The position numbers and the translations under genes are program-made. A model generated the notes under the pieces. It searched no databases, was not told the DNA's origin, and was given only the letters and a program-made list of their open reading frames with translations. A stretch of DNA of 26,629 nt, taken from assembly GCA_045535935.1 (NCBI GenBank), contig JAZSMO010000003.1, positions 1 through 26,629 of the forward strand, written 5' to 3'. Numbering within the stretch: position 1 is the stretch's first letter; every line of letters begins with the position of its first letter. This DNA is from SVFI01 sp045535935 (GTDB lineage Bacteria; Bacillota; Clostridia; Lachnospirales; Lachnospiraceae). This document shows, piece after piece, positions 1-6,578 of the stretch.

Positions 1-22
1 AAAAAAGATAAGGAGAGTACAT

Positions 23-745
23 ATGAAAAAAATAGTTACAGTAAGTATCGCAATCATTTTTGTTGTGGCCTTGGTTCTGCTTGTGCCGAGAGTCGGATTA
101 CAGATGATGGCAAAATCGGGAATGGAATCATTTAAGGGGGGAGAGATGATTACAGATTATGAAACCAAACCTGAGAAAGGAGTTTCTGTCGGAAATGAAT
201 ATATTAAATTCAAGCTTCCGCAGGAAATGACACAGGCAGAAAATAAGACGTCACTTGATGCATATGTGATTAAAAATAACACAGGAGATAAACAATGTGT
301 TCTGATCAACAAAATGTCGGATGTGACGATTTCTCTTGTGGATGAAGCGCATACAAATGAAGAGGGGAAAAAACTGATCAAAAGATACGGTGCAAGCAAT
401 GTTGAAAATGCATATGAAAGCATGGGGTACCCGGTTCCGGACTCATATTATAATATTATGAAATGCATGACATTGTTGGATTATGAAGATTTTGATTTTT
501 TGAGTATGAGAAAAGCACAGGTTTTTGTTGCGATGGTTGAACTTCGCAAAGTTATATATCAGGAACGGAAATTATATGTGTATGAGAGAGATGACGTATG
601 TGCGTTTGTGCAGGAACGTTCAAAAAATCAATATGCGATTGAATTTTTTGAAAAAAATGATTTAAATACCGTATGTGCAATCACAATGAAAACCCAGGAT
701 TTTGATGATATTAAATGTATTCTTAATACTGTGGAATTCAAGTAA
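23..745 (+). CDS. Hypothetical membrane-anchored protein
   Basis: Product of 240 residues that I do not recognise. Residues 4-22 form a single hydrophobic segment after two lysines, with no clear cleavage site, so it is probably an N-terminal membrane anchor or uncleaved signal with the rest outside the cell. The remainder is soluble, rich in charged residues, has three or four scattered cysteines (for example in the KQCV and MKCM stretches) and shows no catalytic motif I can name. The start is supported by a GGAGAG ribosome site at 12-17, five bases before the ATG. The upstream context is outside the window, so operon membership is unknown; a hairpin at 760-789 ends the unit before the next gene. 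The function is left open. Confidence 0.7.
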   Translation: MKKIVTVSIAIIFVVALVLLVPRVGLQMMAKSGMESFKGGEMITDYETKPEKGVSVGNEYIKFKLPQEMTQAENKTSLDAYVIKNNTGDKQCVLINKMSDVTISLVDEAHTNEEGKKLIKRYGASNVENAYESMGYPVPDSYYNIMKCMTLLDYEDFDFLSMRKAQVFVAMVELRKVIYQERKLYVYERDDVCAFVQERSKNQYAIEFFEKNDLNTVCAITMKTQDFDDIKCILNTVEFK

Positions 746-759
746 AATATTATGTAAAA

Positions 760-795
760 GTCGCAAGATTCTACGTTGAATTTTGCGGCTTGTTT
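760..795 (+). terminator. Intrinsic terminator after the first gene
   Basis: Twelve-base-pair stem (760-771 with 778-789, two G-U pairs) with a six-base loop, followed by a T-rich but imperfect tail. It lies 15 bases after the stop at 745. The 3' arm also carries the -35 box of the next promoter. Confidence 0.6.
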
Positions 796-804
796 ACATA
801 TAAT
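776..804 (+). promoter_or_regulatory. Sigma-A promoter for the flavodiiron gene
   Basis: TTGAAT (776-781) and TATAAT (799-804) are separated by exactly 17 bases, so four of six and six of six consensus positions match. Transcription should start near 811, giving a leader of only about 20 bases before the ATG at 833. The -35 box lies within the loop and 3' arm of the upstream terminator hairpin. Confidence 0.65.
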
Positions 805-832
805 AAAATAAAAAAAGAAGCGGGGTAAAAAT

Positions 833-1987
833 ATGAAGATCGCAGAAGATATTAAATATGTCGGAGTCAACGACCATCAGATTGACTTGTTTGAAGGACA
901 GTACATTGTACCGAACGGTATGGCGTATAATTCCTATGTGATTATGGATGAAAAGATTGCGGTTATGGATACGGTGGATGCGGCATTTGGTGAGCAGTGG
1001 CTTACCAATATCAAAGAGGTGATCGGAGACAGACAGCCGGATTATCTTATTGTTCAGCATATGGAACCGGATCATTCCGCTAATATAAAAGTATTTACAG
1101 ATGCGTATCCGGATGTGACGGTTGTGGCGTCGCTTCCTGCATTTAAAATGATGCAGAATTACTTCGGTACCGATTATGCGGATCGCAGAATAACAACAGC
1201 CGAGGGGGCGACACTTTCTCTTGGTAAGCATACGCTAACTTTTTATACTGCGCCGATGGTGCACTGGCCGGAGGTAATTGTGACATATGATGCGGCGGAT
1301 AAGGTTCTATTTTCGGCGGATGGATTTGGTAAATTCGGCGCATTGGATGTGGAGGAAGATTGGGCCTGTGAGGCAAGACGTTATTATATTGGTATTGTCG
1401 GAAAGTACGGTGCACAGGTGCAGGCGCTGCTTGGGAAAGCGGCGACACTTGATATTCAGACCATCTGTCCGCTCCATGGACCGGTGCTTACGGAAAATCT
1501 CGGATATTATTTAAATCTTTATGATACGTGGTCAAGCTATCGCCCGGAGGAGGAAGGGGTCATGATCGCCTATACTTCCGTTTACGGTAATACCAAAAAA
1601 GCGGTGGATGAGCTGGCTTCTTTGCTCGAGGAAAAAGGATGCCCGAAGATAGTGGTCAATGATCTTGCCAGATGCGATATGGCGGTGGCGGTGGAGGATG
1701 CGTTCCGCTACAGCAAGTTAGTTTTGGCTACCACGACTTATAACGGCGATGTGTTCCCGTTCATGAGAGAGTTCATTCATGAATTGACGGAGCGCAATTT
1801 CCAGAACCGTATGGTAGGACTGATTGAGAATGGAAGCTGGGCGCCGACAGCGGCGAGAGTTATGACAGGTATGCTCGAAAAGAGTAAGGATTTGACCTTT
1901 GTGCAGCCACAGGTGAAAATCTTGTCTGCTTTAAATGATGACAGCAGAGCGCAGCTTGAGGCGCTTGCTACGGAATTGTGCAAATGA
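833..1987 (+). CDS. FprA-family A-type flavodiiron protein (O2/NO reductase)
   Basis: A 384-residue cytoplasmic protein of the flavodiiron family, which reduces O2 to water or NO to N2O in anaerobes, taking electrons from rubredoxin or a similar donor. The metallo-beta-lactamase-like half carries the diiron ligand set: H76-x-E78-x-D80-H81, H144 (in MVHWPE), D163 (in SADGFG) and H215 (in PLHGP). From about residue 242 a flavodoxin-like domain begins, with the FMN phosphate loop TSVYGNT at 248-254. The length is that of the simple two-domain class A; there is no fused rubredoxin or NADH-reductase domain, so the electron donor must be encoded elsewhere. It has its own promoter at 776-804, and the ABC transporter genes follow 42 bases after its stop. 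All expected ligands are present, so it should be active. Confidence 0.93.
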   Translation: MKIAEDIKYVGVNDHQIDLFEGQYIVPNGMAYNSYVIMDEKIAVMDTVDAAFGEQWLTNIKEVIGDRQPDYLIVQHMEPDHSANIKVFTDAYPDVTVVASLPAFKMMQNYFGTDYADRRITTAEGATLSLGKHTLTFYTAPMVHWPEVIVTYDAADKVLFSADGFGKFGALDVEEDWACEARRYYIGIVGKYGAQVQALLGKAATLDIQTICPLHGPVLTENLGYYLNLYDTWSSYRPEEEGVMIAYTSVYGNTKKAVDELASLLEEKGCPKIVVNDLARCDMAVAVEDAFRYSKLVLATTTYNGDVFPFMREFIHELTERNFQNRMVGLIENGSWAPTAARVMTGMLEKSKDLTFVQPQVKILSALNDDSRAQLEALATELCK

Positions 1988-2013
1988 TTTTTCTGTTCAA
2001 GGTGACAGAAAAA
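1988..2013 (+). promoter_or_regulatory. Inverted repeat directly after the stop codon, before the ABC genes
   Basis: Arms TTTTTCTG and CAGAAAAA with partly paired TTCA/TGA inside form a small hairpin that starts at the base after the flavodiiron stop and ends just before the AGGAGG ribosome site of the ABC ATPase. There is no long T-tract, so it is not a standard terminator. It could be a processing or stability hairpin, or an operator. Confidence 0.35.
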
Positions 2014-2029
2014 CAGGAGGAAACAGAAG

Positions 2030-2860
2030 ATGGAATATGTTCTGACGACGGACGCCCTGTCAAAATATTATAAAAAGGGCAAGGCATTGGACGGGCTTTG
2101 TATGCATGTACCGAAAGGCTCTATCTACGGCTTTGTCGGAAAAAACGGAGCAGGAAAGACGACGCTCATTCGTCTGATCTGCGGACTTTCACACCCGACA
2201 TCGGGAAGCTTTACGTTGTATGGCACAGAATATGCAGATTCTGAAATACAGCAGATACGCAAGCGGATGGGGGCAGTGGTGGAAACCCCGGCGCTTTCTT
2301 CGGATATGACGGCAGAAGAGAATCTCAGACAGCAGTACCGGATTCTCGGACTGTCATCTTTTGACGGAATAAAAGAACTTTTGACCTTGGTCGGTCTGGA
2401 GCAGACAGGCAAGAAAAAAGTAAAAGCCTTTTCGCTCGGAATGAAGCAGCGCCTCGGGATTGCCATGGCAATGGCCGGCAATCCGGAACTCCTTGTGCTG
2501 GATGAGCCGACAAACGGACTTGATCCGCAGGGTATCATAGAACTGCGTGAGCTGATTTTAAAATTGAATCATGAGCATGGGATTACCTTTTTGATCTCCA
2601 GTCACATTTTGGATGAACTGGCACGAATTGCGACGCATTACGGCATCATCGATCATGGAAAAATGATAAGAGAATTCAGCGCCGATGATTTGAACAAAGA
2701 ATGTGGCAGTTGTTTACATATCAAGGCGGAGATTTCCGATGCGGAGGAAATTTTCCGGATACTTGAGGAGCGTGGCATTTCCTATGAGATTGTGTCGGAG
2801 AAGGATAAAAAATTGGAAGAATATTTTGTCTCTCTGGTAGGAGGTGATGACCGTGCGTAA
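2030..2860 (+). CDS. ABC transporter ATP-binding protein (BcrA-like drug/peptide exporter type)
   Basis: A 276-residue ATPase subunit of an ABC-2-type exporter. Walker A is GKNGAGKTT at 37-45, the signature is FSLGMKQR at 134-141, Walker B is LVLDEP at 155-160 followed by the D-loop, and the switch histidine is H192. The C-terminal about 60 residues beyond the nucleotide-binding domain are typical of the bacitracin/lantibiotic-protection (BcrA) group. AGGAGG at 2015-2020 precedes the ATG by nine bases. The permease gene overlaps its end by eight bases, so the two are translationally coupled and form one transporter. The substrate cannot be read from sequence; antimicrobial peptide efflux is the usual role of relatives, but no two-component system sits beside it to support that. 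Confidence 0.93.
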   Translation: MEYVLTTDALSKYYKKGKALDGLCMHVPKGSIYGFVGKNGAGKTTLIRLICGLSHPTSGSFTLYGTEYADSEIQQIRKRMGAVVETPALSSDMTAEENLRQQYRILGLSSFDGIKELLTLVGLEQTGKKKVKAFSLGMKQRLGIAMAMAGNPELLVLDEPTNGLDPQGIIELRELILKLNHEHGITFLISSHILDELARIATHYGIIDHGKMIREFSADDLNKECGSCLHIKAEISDAEEIFRILEERGISYEIVSEKDKKLEEYFVSLVGGDDRA

Positions 2861-3629
2861 GTTGCTTAGAGCTGATTTATTTCGGATGTATCACAACAAA
2901 AAAATATGGCTTGCTTTACTTGCGATGTTTTCAGCAGCGGGCATGATGATAGCAATGCAGTATTCGGGAATGGATTATGAAGTTCCGCTCAGTCGCGTTA
3001 TTTTCCTGCCGATGACGTTTTTTGGACTGGTAATTGCAGCGTTTGTCGGCTTTTTTGCAGGAGAGGATTTCAGTGACGGAACGGTGCGCAATAAGATCGT
3101 GACGGGAAACCGCCGCAGTGATATATATCTGTCACAGATGATCGGTGTCTGGACTGCATGTCTGGTATTGTATACCTTGACGATTTTGGTGACGGTTAGC
3201 GTTGGCTTATCTTTGTTCGAACAGAATGTAGGAGCAGGAGAAATAGTTACCTATTTCGCTTTGGGGTGTTTCACTGTGTTTGCCATGGGAAGTTTATTTT
3301 ATTTAATTTCCATGTGCATCGGGAATCGTTCCGTGGCGGTTACTGTTTGCATGGGGCTGGCGTTTCTCATGTTGTTTTTGTGCTTACATACGAATCAGAT
3401 TCTTGCACAGTCGCAGTATAAGAACGGAGTATTAAACCCGCATTATGTTTCGGGAGTGAAACGCATTTGCTATGAACTACTCCATGACATGAATCCAATG
3501 GGGCAGATTGCACAGCTTTCTGAAATGAAATATTTAAGTCCGGTCCGTTGGATTGTGTCGGATGTTCTGTGGCTTTTGGCATCCCTCGGAATCGGAACGA
3601 TTGTATTCGGAAAAAAAGATATCCGTTAG
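2853..3629 (+). CDS. ABC-2 type permease subunit
   Basis: An integral membrane protein of about 258 residues with roughly six transmembrane helices, including hydrophobic stretches early (KIWLALLAMFSAAG), in the middle, and a last helix near the C-terminus (WIVSDVLWLLASLGIG). The N-terminal RKLLRADLFRMYHNKK, before the first helix, is the usual start of BcrB-like permeases. I choose GTG 2853 because AGGAGG at 2839-2844 is then eight bases away; GTG 2844 and ATG 2847 lie in or right next to the ribosome site. It overlaps the ATPase stop, so it partners that protein. An aspartate/glutamate pair (GEDFSDGTVRNK) in the first cytoplasmic loop is typical of the family. Confidence 0.85.
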   Translation: MRKLLRADLFRMYHNKKIWLALLAMFSAAGMMIAMQYSGMDYEVPLSRVIFLPMTFFGLVIAAFVGFFAGEDFSDGTVRNKIVTGNRRSDIYLSQMIGVWTACLVLYTLTILVTVSVGLSLFEQNVGAGEIVTYFALGCFTVFAMGSLFYLISMCIGNRSVAVTVCMGLAFLMLFLCLHTNQILAQSQYKNGVLNPHYVSGVKRICYELLHDMNPMGQIAQLSEMKYLSPVRWIVSDVLWLLASLGIGTIVFGKKDIR

Positions 3630-3644
3630 CCGCAGGAAACTGTA

Positions 3645-3673
3645 TTGAGATATCTGTATACCGATGATAAAAT
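3645..3673 (+). promoter_or_regulatory. Sigma-A promoter for the SDR gene
   Basis: TTGAGA (3645-3650) and TAAAAT (3668-3673) with a 17-base spacer, five of six matches in each box. It lies 54 bases before the SDR start and separates that gene from the ABC pair. Confidence 0.7.
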
Positions 3674-3726
3674 AGGGCAAGAAGTATGTAAAAAATAATA
3701 TGTAAAAACAGGGAGGAATCATCATT

Positions 3727-4461
3727 ATGGTAAATGTAAAAGGAAAATGGGCACTGATTACGGGAGCCAGCCGCGGAATCGGTTATCACGCAGCTAAGTT
3801 TATGGCGCAGCAGGGCTGTAATCTTGTACTTCATGCAAGAAGTGAGGAACACTGTCAGAAGGTTCTTGAGGAAGTATTGGCGCTTGGCGTGGAGGCGTAT
3901 GTTGTGACCGCAGAGCTTTCGGAGTTTGACCAGATTGAAAAGATGCTTGCAGCTATCGATGAAAAAGGAACGCAGATTGATATTGTGCTCAATAATGCGG
4001 GGGTACAGGTCGCATATCGCGACGAATATCTGAAAACACCGATGTCGGATTATGAAACAAGCTTCAAAATCAATACGATGGCGCCGATGATGATTTGTTA
4101 TCATTTTCTGCCGAAAATGGTAGAGAGAGGATTCGGAAGAATCGTAAATACATCGAGCGGTATTCAGCTTGACCCGCAGCAGGCGGGATATTCGGCCAGC
4201 AAAGCGGCCCTTGACAAGGTTACCGTCGATCTCGGCTCCAAATATGAAGGAACCGATATTATTCTCAGCTTGGCAGATCCGGGATGGTGCCGTACCGATC
4301 TCGGCGGCGAGAACGCGCCGAATGATCCGGCAAGTGCGATTCCGGGTGTCGTGGTCGGAGCCTTTGTCGACGACGGAAAATCCGGCCGTTGGTTTGCTGC
4401 CGCTGACTTTTATGATATGACAATAGAAGAGGCCGTTGCCAAGGCAGAGCAGTTTAGTTAA
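3727..4461 (+). CDS. SDR-family NAD(P)-dependent oxidoreductase
   Basis: A 244-residue classical short-chain dehydrogenase/reductase, cytoplasmic, oxidising an alcohol or reducing a carbonyl with NAD(P). The cofactor motif TGASRGIG is at 12-19, NNAG at 89-92, the catalytic serine at 143/144, and Y155-x3-K159 in YSASK; N115 completes the tetrad. The C-terminal ADPGWCRTDLGG is the usual post-catalytic loop. R39 in LHARSE right after the second strand hints at NADP preference. The substrate is unknown; the length and motifs would also suit an acyl-carrier-protein reductase (FabG), but no fatty-acid genes adjoin it. AGGGAGGA precedes the ATG. It has its own promoter and ends at a hairpin within the repeat region. 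Confidence 0.9.
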   Translation: MVNVKGKWALITGASRGIGYHAAKFMAQQGCNLVLHARSEEHCQKVLEEVLALGVEAYVVTAELSEFDQIEKMLAAIDEKGTQIDIVLNNAGVQVAYRDEYLKTPMSDYETSFKINTMAPMMICYHFLPKMVERGFGRIVNTSSGIQLDPQQAGYSASKAALDKVTVDLGSKYEGTDIILSLADPGWCRTDLGGENAPNDPASAIPGVVVGAFVDDGKSGRWFAAADFYDMTIEEAVAKAEQFS

Positions 4462-4472
4462 GATGCGTGGCG

Positions 4473-4526
4473 TTCGATTTTTTTGAATTTGGCGGAATAT
4501 TCGATTTTTTTGGATTTTGCGGGGCA
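4473..4526 (+). repeat. Two-copy 27-base T-rich direct repeat
   Basis: Bases 4473-4499 and 4500-4526 match at 22 of 27 positions; both begin with TTCGATTTTTTTG. It sits between the SDR stop and the palindromic element and may mark the element's left boundary. Confidence 0.5.
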
Positions 4527-4560
4527 TATAGAAAAAATATTTTTCGGTATGCCCCGTTTG
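4520..4560 (+). terminator. Terminator-like hairpin after the SDR gene, first part of the repeat element
   Basis: CGGGGCATA (4520-4528) pairs with TATGCCCCG (4548-4556); the enclosed bases pair again (GAAAAA with TTTTTC), giving one long A/T-topped hairpin followed by GTTTG. The equivalent hairpin stands after the EAL gene at 26426-26460. It may work in both directions. Confidence 0.5.
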
Positions 4561-4576
4561 TGACCTTTGAATTGGA

Positions 4577-4693
4577 GTTATGTTAACCAAATGGCCATAT
4601 GCAAAAAAAGCATACTCCTATGCCCCGTTTTTTCAAAAAATCGGGGCATAGGAAAGGATGAAGTTTTCTATATGTCCCACAGGTTTACATAAC
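4577..4693. repeat. Palindromic intergenic repeat element, copy A
   Basis: A 117-base imperfect palindrome. The outer arms 4577-4588 and 4682-4693 match at 11 of 12 positions. The centre is a perfect 11-base stem (4617-4627 with 4642-4652) enclosing a T6/A6 pair, and the arms between resemble each other in reverse complement over nearly their whole length. Similarity to copy B (26426-26626) extends on both sides, over about 4520-4721, including the right-hand CAAGCGGGGCAC at 4710-4721. It encodes no protein. This is the behaviour of a non-autonomous, MITE-like or REP-like repeat. Confidence 0.65.
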
Positions 4694-4746
4694 TCAAGCA
4701 CAACCATCTCAAGCGGGGCACAGGAGAGCAAGTGCGACGCCATATA

Positions 4747-4818
4747 CCCCGCCGGTCGGAAAAACAAGCAAATCCCCGCCGGTCGGAAAAACAAGCAAAT
4801 TCCCGCCGCCGGAAAAAC
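4747..4818 (+). repeat. 27-bp tandem repeat, 2.7 copies
   Basis: Units 4747-4773 and 4774-4800 are identical; 4801-4818 is a shortened, diverged third copy that has lost two bases. Each unit has a G+C-rich head (CCCCGCCGG) and an A-rich tail. The tract follows the palindromic element and precedes the acyltransferase promoter. Confidence 0.85.
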
Positions 4819-4823
4819 GCTAC

Positions 4824-4852
4824 TGGACGAAAAACCACTGAAATGTTATGAT
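4824..4852 (+). promoter_or_regulatory. Promoter for the acyltransferase gene
   Basis: TGGACG (4824-4829), a 17-base spacer and TATGAT (4847-4852), with an extended -10 TG at 4844-4845. The leader would be about 45 bases. The -35 box is only fair. Confidence 0.5.
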
Positions 4853-4904
4853 AGTTCGAGTGGGATTTTTTGACAGAAAACAGATATACATACGGAGGAT
4901 AACA

Positions 4905-5615
4905 ATGAATCGCATATTGTTTATGGTGATAAAAAATTTCTGGAAGGTACCGGGAGCGTGGTTTAAATTATGTCATTATGCAAAGCACACCGATGAGTAT
5001 CCGGAGGAAGAAAAGTATGCGCATATTCGATATATACTAAAGACGGCGGTGGATACAGGAAATATTGATTTTCAGGTATTCGGAAAAGAGAACATTCCGG
5101 AAGGCAGCGGTTATATGATGTTTTCCAACCATCAGGGATTGTTTGATATTATGGCCATTACAGCGGCTTGCGAAAAGCCGTGGGCAGCGGTGTTGAAAAA
5201 AGAGCTTTACAAAATTCCGTTTATGAAACAAATGGTAGATTGTACCAAATCTTATCCGATGGATCGTGATGATTTGAGACAGTCGATGAAAGTGATTCAG
5301 GCGGTGACCAAAGAAGTACAAAACGGGCGTACCTATTTAATCTTTCCGGAGGGGACAAGAAGCAAAAACGGAAATAAATTATTAGAATTCCACAGCGGAA
5401 GTTTTAAAAGTGCAACAAAATCTAAGTGTACGATTTTACCGATTGCATTGATAGATACGCACAAGGTGCTTGATCAAAAAGGGTGTAAGCCGGTGAAGGT
5501 ACAGCTTCATTTTCTGAAGCAGATTCCATATGAAGAGTATCAAGGTTTAAATACAGTGGAACTTGCACAGCTCGTACACGACCGTATCGAAGAAGCAATC
5601 AGGGAAAATGAATGA
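4905..5615 (+). CDS. plsC: 1-acyl-sn-glycerol-3-phosphate acyltransferase (PlsC family)
   Basis: A 236-residue membrane-associated acyltransferase that places the second acyl chain on lysophosphatidic acid to make phosphatidic acid for phospholipids. The catalytic box NHQGLFD is at 75-81 (H76, D81) and the glycerophosphate-binding box FPEGTRS at 147-153. The N-terminal 20 residues are partly hydrophobic with aromatic residues, suited to membrane contact. I choose ATG 4905, with GGAGG at 4894-4898 six bases before it; an in-frame ATG at 4848 would lengthen the protein by 19 residues but has no ribosome site and lies within the promoter. The length is normal for PlsC. A second PlsC-like gene elsewhere is common, so its acyl preference is uncertain. 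Confidence 0.88.
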   Translation: MNRILFMVIKNFWKVPGAWFKLCHYAKHTDEYPEEEKYAHIRYILKTAVDTGNIDFQVFGKENIPEGSGYMMFSNHQGLFDIMAITAACEKPWAAVLKKELYKIPFMKQMVDCTKSYPMDRDDLRQSMKVIQAVTKEVQNGRTYLIFPEGTRSKNGNKLLEFHSGSFKSATKSKCTILPIALIDTHKVLDQKGCKPVKVQLHFLKQIPYEEYQGLNTVELAQLVHDRIEEAIRENE

Positions 5616-5701
5616 AAAGCTGTAGTTTGTGCGGGTGTAAACGCTGAAAGTTATGGTTGTATTCCGAAAGAAATTATTATATGATAATTTTATATAATGA
5701 C

Positions 5702-5729
5702 TAAACTTTTTCGGGATTATATCCGATAT
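5702..5729 (+). promoter_or_regulatory. Sigma-28 (SigD/FliA-type) promoter
   Basis: TAAA (5702-5705), a 16-base spacer and TCCGATAT (5722-5729) closely match the TAAA-N15-GCCGATAT consensus of flagellar sigma factors in Gram-positive bacteria. Transcription would start about 5737, 57 bases before the ATG. A sigma-A-like TATAAT at 5693-5698 lies just upstream but lacks a convincing -35 box. Confidence 0.7.
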
Positions 5730-5751
5730 AGAGTTTAGAAACCGTCAACCG

Positions 5752-5786
5752 GGCAAATGGATTTGCCGTCATAAAAATCAAGGAGG
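5752..5786 (+). promoter_or_regulatory. Leader hairpin with GGA loop ahead of the ribosome site
   Basis: GGCAAA (5752-5757) pairs with TTTGCC (5762-5767), leaving the loop TGGA. Thirteen bases on is AAGGAGG (5780-5786), seven bases before the ATG. A GGA in a hairpin loop plus a GGA in the ribosome site is the layout of CsrA targets such as the Bacillus hag leader. The CsrA role is inferred. Confidence 0.4.
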
Positions 5787-5793
5787 AACAGGT

Positions 5794-6387
5794 ATGAATG
5801 TAAATGGAGTAAGCAGCAGCGCAAATGCATATCAGTCATATGCAGCGGCAAGTGCAAAGCCAGCACAGAGTACAGAGGCAGCTGCGACTGCAAAAGCAGC
5901 GGATACAGGCGTTGTATACGAGCCGTCATCTGTTGGCAAGATGTCAGACAGCGAGAGAGCAGCACTTGTAAAACAGCTTAATGCTGATATGGAAGCGCGC
6001 ACCAATCAGTTGACGCAGCTGGTACACCAAATGATTTCCAAACAGGGAAATGCATATGGCCAAGCCAATGATATTTGGAAATTCTTAGCAAGCGGTGATT
6101 TCACCGTGGATCCACAGACAAAAGCACAGGCGCAGGCAGATATCGCTGAGGACGGATACTGGGGTGTAAATCAGACATCCAGCCGTATTTTTGATTTTGC
6201 CATGGCTCTTGCAGGTGATGACGAAGACAAGATGCAGGAGATGAAATCAGCATTTGAAAAAGGATTTAAACTGGCTGAGAAGAAATGGGGCGGAGAGCTT
6301 CCTGAAATCTCCCAGAAAACATACGATGCAGTACAGCAGAAATTTGACGACTACTTTGCATCAAAAAAACAGACCATCACAGAATAG
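5794..6387 (+). CDS. Unrecognised soluble protein, likely of the flagellar (sigma-28) regulon
   Basis: A 197-residue protein without cysteine, signal peptide or membrane helix. Residues 1-40 are a low-complexity Ala/Ser/Thr tail beginning MNVNGVSSSANAYQSY, likely disordered. Residues 50-195 look helical and contain a Gly/Trp/aromatic centre (YGQANDIWKFLASGDF at 88-103 and EDGYWGVNQTSSRIFDF at 119-135). I believe similar proteins of unknown function occur in other Lachnospiraceae, but cannot confirm that here. The promoter is the best clue: a near-consensus sigma-28 site drives it alone, and a strong terminator follows, so it is a single-gene late flagellar or chemotaxis-regulon transcript. 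A disordered N-terminus without a Sec signal would suit export through the flagellar apparatus, but a cytoplasmic role is equally possible. Confidence 0.8.
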   Translation: MNVNGVSSSANAYQSYAAASAKPAQSTEAAATAKAADTGVVYEPSSVGKMSDSERAALVKQLNADMEARTNQLTQLVHQMISKQGNAYGQANDIWKFLASGDFTVDPQTKAQAQADIAEDGYWGVNQTSSRIFDFAMALAGDDEDKMQEMKSAFEKGFKLAEKKWGGELPEISQKTYDAVQQKFDDYFASKKQTITE

Positions 6388-6413
6388 TCTGAACAATTTA
6401 TAAGATGTAAGAT

Positions 6414-6442
6414 CCGGCTCGCTTACGGCGGGCCGGTTTTTT
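6414..6442 (+). terminator. Strong intrinsic terminator
   Basis: Nine-base-pair G+C-rich stem (6414-6422 with 6428-6436, one wobble) with a five-base loop, followed directly by six T. It ends the single-gene transcript starting near 5737. Confidence 0.88.
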
Positions 6443-6461
6443 GCGTGGTCAGAAGGGCGGC

Positions 6462-6515
6462 GGTACAAAATAAGGTATAAATAGGGTACAAAATAAGGTA
6501 TAAATGAGGTATAAT
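6462..6515 (+). promoter_or_regulatory. Promoter of the rluF-ligA unit within a 23-bp direct repeat
   Basis: The 23-base unit beginning GGTACAAAATAAGG occurs at 6462-6484 and 6485-6507, nearly identical, with a third start (GGTATAAT) at 6508. TATAAT at 6510-6515 is a perfect -10 box; 17 bases upstream is TACAAA (6487-6492), a weak -35. The repeated unit could be a binding site for a regulator or the result of slippage. Confidence 0.6.
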
Positions 6516-6578
6516 ATTAACTTGAAAAAGATGGATGTTGGGCCAACTCGGTTACCATATAGATATAAGGAATGAGCA

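Noticed and set aside
3367..4590. A 407-codon open frame on the minus strand across the SDR gene
   Set aside because: It is antisense to a clear SDR with catalytic motifs and crosses the terminator hairpin; its residues show no family signature.
4747..4818. CRISPR array
   Set aside because: The 27-base units are directly adjacent without spacers, and no cas genes are near.
4658..4873. A 71-codon frame with repeated PAGRKNKQI residues
   Set aside because: It begins inside the palindromic element and its repeats are just the 27-bp tandem DNA repeat read through; no ribosome site.
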